64,000 nt of DNA. Origin: Eudromia elegans (lineage: Eukaryota > Chordata > Aves > Tinamiformes > Tinamidae). Both the position numbers and the translations under genes were made by a program. The notes under the pieces are model-generated. The model was not told the DNA's origin. It saw nothing but the letters and a program-made list of their open reading frames with translations, and did no database searches. Of this stretch, positions 55,426 to 64,000 are shown piece by piece. Location of the stretch: NCBI GenBank assembly GCA_003342815.1, contig PTEX01000048.1:3656888-3720887 (forward strand), in the 5' to 3' direction. How positions within the stretch are numbered: position 1 is the stretch's first letter; each line of letters begins with the position of its first letter.

Positions 55426-58027
55426 GTAAAGTTTAAGGTTCAGGATCTAAAGATTTTTGGGTTACAGACCAAAATCTTAACCACAAATTAATATGTGGTT
55501 GAACTTGTCTTATAGGTGATAAATTGAGATGACGGCAGTCAGCATTAGCGAGATGTTATATGACTTTGGACACATGCTGAGTTTAGTAGAAATGTTGATG
55601 GTAGAAGATTGCTTAGCTTTATTGGAGCATTTTTATGGCGTTTTATATGTGGTTGGTTGTTTTTCTTTAATTTTGTATGACAGCTTCGGTTATCCTAAGA
55701 ATATGAAAAAATTTCTGATTTCCTGAGAGAGGAGCAAACATCTTAATCTGAACTCACTGCCTTTCCAAAGCAGGATGAGTTTGATTTAGTGTTATTTAGA
55801 TGATTTTTCATGTTTTATTGACAATATAAAAGGACTATAAGACATGAGTAAACTTATTCTGCCAGCAGCTATGGGAAGGCTCTTTAAATAGAAATAGGAC
55901 TGAATGATTGTATTTCGTTTGCAGTTACATATAAGATGACTATTGCATTTTTTTTAATATGGCAATCCATTTCATGGGTTATACTCTTAAACAATACATT
56001 ATTATTTGAGGATTGAAATGCAAACTCTTCCTGTTCTAAACTATCAGAAAAATTGGAAAGAAATTCTGAAAATAGTTTGATGTGAGGATTCCTGAAGTGA
56101 CTGAGTGAAATCTTTAACAGGAATTAACACACACAGTAAACCAACTGAATATTGACGCTTTTGTTATATGTAATAAAGAATCTCACATTAGAATCTAATA
56201 TGTCTAACACCATTCCTTTATTTTATATGAAGAATTTTAAGTCATGATTGGCTGAAAATATCCTTTAAATATAGAAGGTGTGAAAATTCAGACTGTGACT
56301 TCATGGGTGCTTTGGGTAGATTAGTTGCTTAAAGATGGAAACGATGAAATCGTGATCTTCACCCTCATCCTTTCACATTAAAACATTGACTGTATTTTCT
56401 TTCCTGTTGCTGCAAGTATTTATGTAACCCTGAAGTGAATCACGCTGGTTATGATTTTGAAATTAAACTTTTTTGCCTTAGTTTGGATCAATAAAATTTT
56501 TCATTTAATTGGATCAATTCATTAATAAGATTTAGAGCATGACCACACAAACACTTCCTCCGATGCAAAAATGCAGCCTGAGACCTTTCTCATCATAGGA
56601 AGTGGCTGATGCTGGAAGTGAATGACCTAAGATATGTGACAGATTATACTGGGTAGCACTAGAAGTGCTAGTTTGTGCAGTAAAGAATCTGAATTTACAG
56701 ACTAAGGTTTTGAAGTATGCTAACAAATAGTGTGGTTGACCCAAGTATGTTTATGCACTGACAGTTACTGAGTTCAGGCTTATAAGCAGTTTATTTCTTT
56801 AGGGGAATGTGTATGTGTCTGATCAATGAGATTTTTTTCTAATAGTACTAGTTATTTTGTGTAGATATCCTAAACAGTTGTGTGGGTCCCATCTTTCCTT
56901 GAGCTGGGGGCAAATAATTTAGGATTTAGCAAGTTGGCTTGCTCGTGGAAGGGAAAATTGATTTGAATGCAAGGTATATCTTAGGAGTAGATGATGTGCA
57001 TATATGCAGTCCCCTGCAATACCCCTCACCCAAGTCTCAAAAAAGAAATGGTCAAAAGGCATGTAGATTTCAGTGACTTTCTTGAGAAAAGTTGGTTTGT
57101 GGCCAATACCCATGTCCTGCTGAGCAAAGCTGCCTGAAAAAATTACCAAAACAACAGACTCTTCTGTTACTAAAATAACTGCAGGAGAGCAAAGTTTGTA
57201 TTACATGAGATATCTTAAGAGTATTTATTAGCTTGCAGTATTAGATGGAAGCTCATATGTTGCAAAAGCACCTGCTCTAAGTGTTCATTGCTTTTATCCG
57301 TACTGCTGGATAAGGTAATTAAAAAACTAAGCATCCCCATTGTAATTCTAAATTCAGCTCTTTAGGTGGTTTTTTTCATTGCTGTTCTGCCTTTTTTTCT
57401 ATTTACTTATTTATTTGTTTTATTTCTGTATTTAAGAATGGAAGCAGTGAAGGTACTTGTCCTTTAGTAGAATTCCTAATGAGTGTAAATTCACATTCGA
57501 GGACTTCATTCAACTCATAGCTTCTTCATGTTTTTGAGCATTTGTTATGTAAAATTCCCTTTGAAACTTCCCTCTGTGAGTAGACTTTTCTGGTTTAGTA
57601 CTTGTTTATGAGGATAAATGTGTGACCACAATAACTGAGTGTTTTTGCTGACTGCAAGTGATTTGCCTGTTGTAAGTAGAATACTTCATACTCAACTCTG
57701 CCATATAAGCTATATTTTGCAACATATTAGACTTGTCGTTTATTTTCACAAACAAAATGATGATTCTAATCTTGATACAGTCTAGACATAATGACAGATG
57801 TTTGTATTTGGAGCAGATGATCTGTTAACACTTGTCTAAAACTGTGATGCATTCTAAACTTCAGTTCCCTTTACAGCAGTGTTTGCTGTGAGGATTTCTG
57901 TATAGAACTTAACCTGTGTATGTTTACGTTGAAGTGTGCAATGTACTTTACACTTCATCTAGGCTTAAGTTAGTTGGTTCAGATAAGAGAAGCAGTATTG
58001 TCATGGTATTGAGTTTCTGATCGAGTT

Positions 58028-58143
58028 TCTTCAAAACCCGCTTCGATGCAATCCTGTGCCACATGCTCTAGGAGACCCTGCGTGTGCAGGAGGGTTGGAC
58101 TAGATGACCTTTAGAGGTCCCTTCCAACCTTGAGCATTCTATG
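58028..58143 (+). mobile_element. CR1 3'-end fragment
   Basis: The bird CR1 tail is well preserved: TTCAAAACCCGCTTCGATGC, then GGTTGGACTAGATGACCTTT, AGAGGTCCCTTCCAACCTTG and the terminal ATTCTATGG. Confidence 0.95.
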
Positions 58144-58571
58144 GGCTAGTACATACTTCTGAGAAGTCTAGCCTCCTCCTCTTCTACCACTTGCTCATTT
58201 GTGCTGATGTCTGAGTTGGCAGAGATATTACTGTGTATTTGAGAGGCTAAAAACCTGTCATCACCATAAAGAGCTAGTTAGCCTGAGGCTTTTCTCTTAC
58301 ACTTGCTACAGCACTACATCTCTGTCATGTGTGCAGCATCCTTGTTTATTTTAAACCCTTTCTTTTCCTCCATCATCTTCTCTCCTCTGTCTGTGTGTGT
58401 GTGTATATACATGCCTGGAATAAAAGACTAGGAGACTATTGTTTTTAGTTCTCTGTATTGTATTTCATTACCTGGAAACAGAGGGCTGTGAGATCTTGTG
58501 ACCTGCCCACTCTCCACCAATCATTATATGCTCTAGGAGTAGTATTGTTGTACAGCATTCGGTGGATATGT

Positions 58572-58670
58572 GACAATTCAGCTCTGGACCAGATCCTGAA
58601 AAACTGATCTGACTGTAGAGTTTGGACTAGGTGACTATCTGCAGGTGCCTTCCAGCCTTAATGCCCGGAT
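58572..58670 (+). mobile_element. CR1 3'-end fragment, diverged
   Basis: TTTGGACTAGGTGACTATCT followed by GCAGGTGCCTTCCAGCCTTA corresponds to the CR1 tail, with more substitutions than the copy 0.5 kb upstream. Confidence 0.75.
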
Positions 58671-60150
58671 TAACTTGGGCCGATAGACCAATCTTTATCA
58701 GGTGAACCTGGAACACAGAAAATGTGGATCTGGCAGTACTCGAAAGCTCATACTTTCCAGTGTGATACTGGTTTGTTTTCTTTAAGACTTAATTCACTAA
58801 CTGTGAGACATCAGCGATAATGTTTACTGACATCTCCATAATATAAGATTATGGAACGACGTACTTTTTTCATGTGCCAAACAGAGCTTCAAAGCTGCAG
58901 TATAAGTGAGGTGGTTATAAAAGGCACAGGGAGGGTAAATTAGAGCCATAATTTCATGTTACTTTATTGAGATTGTGTTTTATGTAGGCTTAGGGCTTAT
59001 TTTTGGGCACTATTTAGGCCCAATAGGTTTACTAGAACACATATGCACAAGTCTTAATAAGGAATGACAAGCGTGCAATAGAGCAAGGACAAATAAGAAA
59101 AAAGAACACACTGCATCTGTAATTCTCTTATCCGCTTTGAGAGGAAAATAAGTCTGCAATCATAGACTTAAGTTCCTTCTATGTTTGTGAAATTATTTTT
59201 CTACATAACTGCTAGACAATTTACTGGAGATCTTGAGACGCTCTAGAGTGAATAATATCCAATACACCTATACCAGAGACTCTGTATGCTAGCCATGATA
59301 AATAGCTGAATTTATACTAATGATCATATTGATGATTAATTGGGCCCCTCTTTAATCCCCTTGGCTAGTATGAGGCTTACTCTGTATCTTCAGCAAGGAT
59401 AGTGTTTGATGTATGAGCTGGTTACTTCTATGTCTTTCAGTGACTCTATTTTTCTATTCTGAATTTGGGGTAAAGTCTCCAAAGTCAACAGTGTTTTTGT
59501 GGTGGGTTGTGTTTGTTGTTGTTGGGTTTTTTTGGGTTTTTTTTTTGGGGAGGGAGGGAGAGATGAGAATCAGCACTGTTCTTCTTTGAGTCAATTTTTA
59601 GTTGTAGTTTTTTGCTTCCTGCTAGCATTAAAAGGCAAACAAAGAAACAGCTGATGGGCATAAATAACAAAGCATGTCCTGCCCTTGAACTGGAGACATA
59701 ATTGGTTGTTTTTTGTGATAACATCTTAGTAGTGGTGTTCTTTGTGCTAATAAAGTGTCTTAGTAGTACTGTTCTTTAGTCTTTGGTGCTGTTCTTCAAA
59801 GGGGTCAGTTTTGGCTTTGAGTATCATTTTCAAAGTTATTTTCATTTTCTTCTCATCCAGTGCATGATAGTTTCTCTCTAAGCTGTCATTTTCTTTTCCC
59901 AAGGACAAACATGGCTATCTCTAAAACCTGATTGCAACATTATAATCTTTTTAGGCCAAAAGGGATTTAAGTCCTGTCTCTTCTGAATGTGTTCAGCAGC
60001 TTGTGCTGATATGGTTAGATCTTTTCAGTGCTAATAGGAGTGTTCTTATTGTGCCTTAGTGCAACTGATTTTGGGGTCCTGTTTCAGTGGTCAATTGTTG
60101 CTTTAAAATAGGGTGAAATGTATTAATTACATACAAACTAAAGAAATTCT

Positions 60151-60203
60151 GGGGGGTGTGTGTGTGTATGGGTGTGTGTATATATATATAAATATATATA
60201 TAA
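60151..60203. repeat. (TG)n(TA)n microsatellite next to a splice acceptor
   Basis: TG repeats pass into TA repeats, ending 33 nt before the RCAN2 exon. Confidence 0.9.
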
Positions 60204-60237
60204 AATTTAAAATTGTCTCTTTTCTATTCCCCTAGGA

Positions 60238-60456
60238 ATGAGGGGAGACTTCTTGGGAATGAGAGGCCTCAGTCGCTATGGCTGCATTGCAGAGGATGGA
60301 GGACAGTTCTTAATCTATTCCATAGATGGAAACAGCAACTTGAAGAGATGTTTTGCAGAAGAAGATTATCATGAAATAATTGACTTCAATGATCTCCCAA
60401 ACTCCTTATTTGCTTGTAATGTTCATCAGTCTGTGTTTGAAGGAGAGGACAGTAAG
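60238..60456 (+). CDS. RCAN2: Calcipressin-2 (RCAN2), alternative N-terminal coding exon; rest off-window
   Basis: The acceptor TTCCCCTAG precedes GA-ATG, and the donor AAG|GTACCG ends the exon in phase 0 after 73 codons. The protein begins MRGDFLGMRGLSRYGCIAED and ends with FNDLPNSLFACNVHQSVFEG and EDSK. The last part aligns with the RCAN1 long-isoform first exon (DLPSATIACHLDPRVF...), the first strand of the RRM-like fold, and would join the conserved KFEGLFRTYDD exon of RCAN2. RCAN proteins bind and regulate the phosphatase calcineurin, and so NFAT signalling. The short RCAN2 isoform uses a different first exon, not seen here. Strand and position downstream of CYP39A1 agree with the human gene order. 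The open frame continues past 60456 to 60492 only as intron read-through. Confidence 0.88.
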
Positions 60457-62640
60457 GTACCGTGTGAGTTTCTATACTTTCATTGCAAGTAAGACACAAA
60501 ATTTTGATGTTTGTTCCTTTAAAATGACACTGTTTAAGTGTTTGTCACTAAGAAACTGAGTCGGAAATTTCTTGTTCTTTCCTAAGGTATGTGACAATAC
60601 TCTGCTGTGCTGTCTGTTGAGTTCAATAGCTGAAACCATTTGCCAGCTACAAATGAAAAAATGTTTGTATTTTTGCTTGTATTTTTAGAATACTGAAATG
60701 TGTAAAGGTACATGCCTCCCTAGCAACCACAGTGTTGTCATAATGGAGGAGGCAAGATTAAACACACGAAAGAAATTTTTTTTTCTCGCTTGCTGATTAC
60801 ATATAATTGTGGTGAGAGGCTGCCTCTCCTATAATTTTTCTCCAAATGTTTTAAATGATAATCTGAAATTCTGTTTTACTTGGAAAAGCTGAGTGCTAGT
60901 GAGAACAAAGGAAAGAGGAAAACAGATCAACCATGTGAGAACTGGAAATATTTTTTTTAGCTCTACAATTTAGTCTAGGACAGGATGGTTGAAAACTATA
61001 CTTTTCAAAAGAGGGAAAAAAAAAAAGGTGCTTTCTGCAGAAAGTGTTCGGTTCCTGTTTCTTAGTGTAGTATATATTTGTTTGGATACAGTTGCTAGTA
61101 TAAACCTAGTAATTTCAAAACCTCAAGCTATCTAACATTTGCCAGGCTAATTGCTGCAGGCACATGTGAGACCGTTTAAGTGTCTTACCTGGAATTGTCA
61201 ATCTGAGGGCAAATTGGCAGCAATAAAGATGGATTTAGATTTTTTTTCTGGAACTGTCAGAGGAGATGTCCAGGTAAAACTATAGATCAGATTCACTGGG
61301 ACTGAAACATGGCCAGGACAGACAGAGGGCTGCTTTTATGGAACAGAGGTTACCAGTTAAAAGGATAATGGAGCAAGACTGCTAAGGATATAGGATTCCT
61401 AATAAAGGTACTGATGAAGTGAACTCTGAAGCTATGCAAGTGGAAATGCCCAGTACACTTGTTGTTTGGGTATGTTGTGATATTTTCTTTTTGTCCATTG
61501 ACCTTTTCATTGAAGGTAATGATGTTTTGTCTGTGTAGTAGCACAGACTAAAAGAGCGCTCCAAATCTGGATCACTGAAGCTTCAAGAGAAGAAGACTGA
61601 GTACAAAATTTCAAGTATATTGTACTGTTTTGTGGACTCCTATCACAGTCTAGCAATGGACTTCACTTAAGTTGAAGGTGTTTTTTACTTTAGCGGTTTG
61701 GGAGCCTCTTCACAAATTTCTGACAATAAAAGAATTTGAAAATATGATTCCAAAGGAAGATCCTACAAAGAACTAGAGAACCTCTTCCTTCTGCCAAAAT
61801 TCTATCCACATTTGCTCCTGCTATTTCTCTTTTTGAGAACTATATTCTCGTATTTATCTGGTGGTTTGCTTAGAAGTGGAATATGGTAATCAGTCTTCAG
61901 ACTTGTAGCATCGAAAGATCTTAATTTTTTTTATTAAACCCAACACAGGACATAGGCCTGACTGATTCTTCTTATTCCTGCAGAACAAATACTTATGTTC
62001 TCAGTTGACTTGTAATCCTTTCTATTATTAACTGTGTCTGCAGGATAAGACCACACATGATTTCATTATAAAATATCATTAAATTATTGCCAATCTTAAG
62101 TTAAAATCTCAGAAGACAGTGAAAATTAACAAATACTGTTAGTGGAATCCTGTCTTCAAATGCACATTGTATATGCTAGTCTTCTAAAACCAAAAAAAAA
62201 TCTACTGTGATTGTTACATCTACAGTAAAGACATTTTCTTTACGTTTTGCAGAAAGTAAATTTAACTTATTTACAATTTTTTAATGTAACTTTGTCTTTA
62301 CTTTTCCTGACATATGCTCTCTAAAGGAAATTGGAGGCATGCTTCGTTCAGAAGTTACTTAACTATTAGCAAAAGCCAGAGAAACCTGTCAGTGTGAATA
62401 GATGTTTTGATTTGGTGTGTGAACTTACTGCAGAAATAATATTTAAATATCTAAACTTGACTGGCTCTAGCATGCAGCAACATTAATATCATGAATCCAC
62501 TCTGACAGCTTTAAAGTTATTTTACTGAAGTGCCTCAGGGGCTGAGCTGTCAAGTTATATTCTTCATTTTTCTTTTTTAACACACAAGTACCTAAGCAGG
62601 ACACTCACTGAGGATGGGCATTTCAAAGCAAGTGCCTTGA
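60457..62640 (+). other. RCAN2: RCAN2 intron following the N-terminal exon
   Basis: AT-rich unique sequence with short T and A runs. No further RCAN2 exon is visible before the CR1 at the window end. Confidence 0.6.
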
Positions 62641-62649
62641 ATATGATTG

Positions 62650-63924
62650 TTTGCATTTGAAACTTCTACAGAAAGCTGCAAGTAACCTCATGGTCACTGG
62701 CCATGATTCTCATGGGAGACTTCAACCACTGCGATATCAGCTGGAAAGACACCACAGCAAGGCACAAACAGTCCTGTAGGTATCCGTTAATGATAACTTT
62801 TTTCACACAGATTATGGAAGAGCCAGTGAGAGGTGGGCTACTGGAGCTCGTACTAACAAATAGAGAGGGACTTATTGGAGAAGTGAAGGTGGGGGGATAG
62901 CCTTGGCTGCAATGATCATGACTTGGTGAAGTTAAGGATCCAATGAAGAGGAAGCAGGGCTGGAAGTAGCTGTACAACCATGGACTTCAGGAGGGCCAAC
63001 TTTGGCCTCTTCAGAGAGCAAAGAAGAATCCCATGGGCTAGGGCCCTAGAAGGAAGGGGGGCCTGAGAGAGCTGGTTAGTATTCAAGCAGCACTTCCTCC
63101 ATGCTCAGAATTGGTGCATACCCTTGAAGAAGAAGTCAGGCAGGGGGCAGGAGGCTTGTGTGGATGAGTGGGGAGCTCCTGACAAAACTCAAGACAGTAT
63201 ACAAAATGTGGAAAAAGAGGACTGGCCCCTTGGGAGGATTTTAGGAATATTGTAAGGGAGTGCAGGTATATCACACTGAAAGCTAAAGACACATTTGGAA
63301 TTAAATCTGGAAAGGGATGTTAAAAAGCACAAGAGCTTTTTGAAATCTATTGATGGCAAAACAAAGATGAGGGGAAATCTTCATCCACTGGTGAACATGG
63401 TGGGTGCCCTGGTTATGAAAGATACAAAAAAAACAGAGTTGCTGAATGCCTTCTTTGCTTCAATGTTTACCAAGGGCAGCCCTCTGGAATCGAAGTCCCT
63501 AGGGACAAGAGAAGAAGCCTGGAGAGAGGAAGACTTGCCCTGCATAGAGGAAGATTGGGTCAGAGAGCACCTGAGGAAACTCAACATCCACAAATCCATG
63601 GGCCCTGATGTGATGCACCCCAGAGTGCTACGTGAGCTGGCAGATGTCATAGCTAAGCTGTTCTCCATGATCTTTGAAAGGTTCTGGAGAATAGGGGAGA
63701 TGCCAGAGGACTGGAAGAAAGCCAGTGTCACCCCGGCCTTCAAAAAAGTCAAGGAGGAGGACAGAGGCAACTACAGGCAGATGAGCCTGACCTCCATCCC
63801 TGTAAAAGTGATGGAGCAGCTCATCCTGGCTGCTGTCTCCAGACACATGGAGGACAAGAAGGTGCTCAGAAGTAATCAGCATAGATTCACCAAGGAGAAG
63901 ACATACTTGACTAACCTGTTGTTC
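62650..63924 (+). mobile_element. CR1 LINE fragment with endonuclease C-terminal and RT N-terminal segments
   Basis: Order of recognised blocks: endonuclease end AMILMGDFNHCDISWKDT (from about 62700), LLELVLTNREGLIGEVKV, then the linker (EAWREEDLPCIEEDWVREHL), then RT start NIHKSMGPDVMHPRVLRELA, WRIGEMPEDWKKASVTPAF and GNYRQMSLTSIPVKVMEQLI (to about 63825), ending at HRFTKEKTYLTNLLF. Stops and frame shifts occur in the linker, so the element is inactive. It lies inside the RCAN2 intron. Confidence 0.93.
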
Positions 63925-63929
63925 CCAAG

Positions 63930-64000
63930 AAGGGCCAGGCCACGTGGGAACAATATAGGAATGTTGTCAGGGAATGCAGGAGTGCGACGAGGAAGGCCAA
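63930..64000 (+). mobile_element. Second CR1 LINE fragment, same orientation, continuing off the right edge
   Basis: After the RT block is cut off, the sequence encodes GQATWEQYRNVVRECRSATR-KA. This is the CR1 endonuclease-RT linker, which lies about 0.7 kb upstream in an intact element and is already present in the first copy at about 63.2 kb. It is therefore a separate copy. Confidence 0.82.

Larger units (their letters stand above)
51810..60235 (+). other. RCAN2: RCAN2 intron 1 (inferred)
   Basis: About 8.4 kb of AT-rich sequence. It holds a poly-T tract with an ambiguous base (55383-55425), two CR1 3' ends (58.03-58.14 and 58.57-58.67 kb), a (TG)n run (58388-58413), a G/T-rich low-complexity patch (about 59513-59560) and a (TG)n(TA)n tract against the acceptor. 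No other exon recognised. Confidence 0.55.

Noticed and set aside
1..64000. CRISPR array, prokaryotic operon or phage-like system
   Set aside because: No regularly spaced direct repeats or dense prokaryotic coding; all recognised genes are spliced vertebrate genes.

Overview
This is a vertebrate, almost certainly avian, nuclear window. The evidence is intron-exon genes with GT-AG splice sites, compact introns, CpG-island promoters and several CR1 LINE fragments, including one with the bird-type CR1 3' end. There are no bacterial or viral genes, and I found no CRISPR, operon or phage structure. The species cannot be named from sequence alone.

Four protein-coding genes are recognised, in the order TDRD6(-), SLC25A27(-), CYP39A1(+), RCAN2(+). 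As I recall it, this matches the human 6p12.3 neighbourhood. TDRD6 enters from the left edge (1-1039, N-terminal 346 codons of a Tudor-domain germ-granule protein) and has a GC-rich promoter with three CCAAT boxes. SLC25A27 (UCP4, mitochondrial carrier) is complete: nine coding exons between 11689 and 3381 add up to 948 nt, or 315 residues. CYP39A1 (oxysterol 7-alpha-hydroxylase) is complete: twelve coding exons between 16815 and 38343 add up to 1401 nt, or 466 residues, with the ExxR and haem-cysteine motifs intact. RCAN2 (calcineurin regulator) contributes a CpG-island promoter with a likely untranslated first exon (about 51.5-51.8 kb) and one alternative N-terminal coding exon (60238-60456). 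The rest of that gene lies beyond the right edge.

SLC25A27 and CYP39A1 are divergently transcribed. Their start codons are 5.1 kb apart here, and the space holds three degraded CR1 fragments (12.6-13.74, 13.75-14.43 and 15.5-16.05 kb). It also holds the most surprising item in the window: a decayed second copy of CYP39A1 exon 10 with flanking intron (about 14.50-14.81 kb). This is a relic of a DNA-level duplication, lying upstream of the gene it came from and out of order.

The 13 kb between CYP39A1 and RCAN2 has no recognisable gene. It contains a MIR-like tRNA-SINE relic (about 42.0-42.2 kb) and an old L3/CR1-like LINE 3' region (about 48.08-49.02 kb). A similar old LINE lies antisense in CYP39A1 intron 1 (about 20.55-21.07 kb). 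The right end (62.65-64 kb) is a CR1 with endonuclease and RT segments, interrupted at about 63.92 kb by the start of a second CR1 copy in the same orientation.

The genes are not a pathway unit. They are a conserved syntenic block of a germline factor, a mitochondrial carrier, a sterol-catabolic P450 and a calcineurin regulator.
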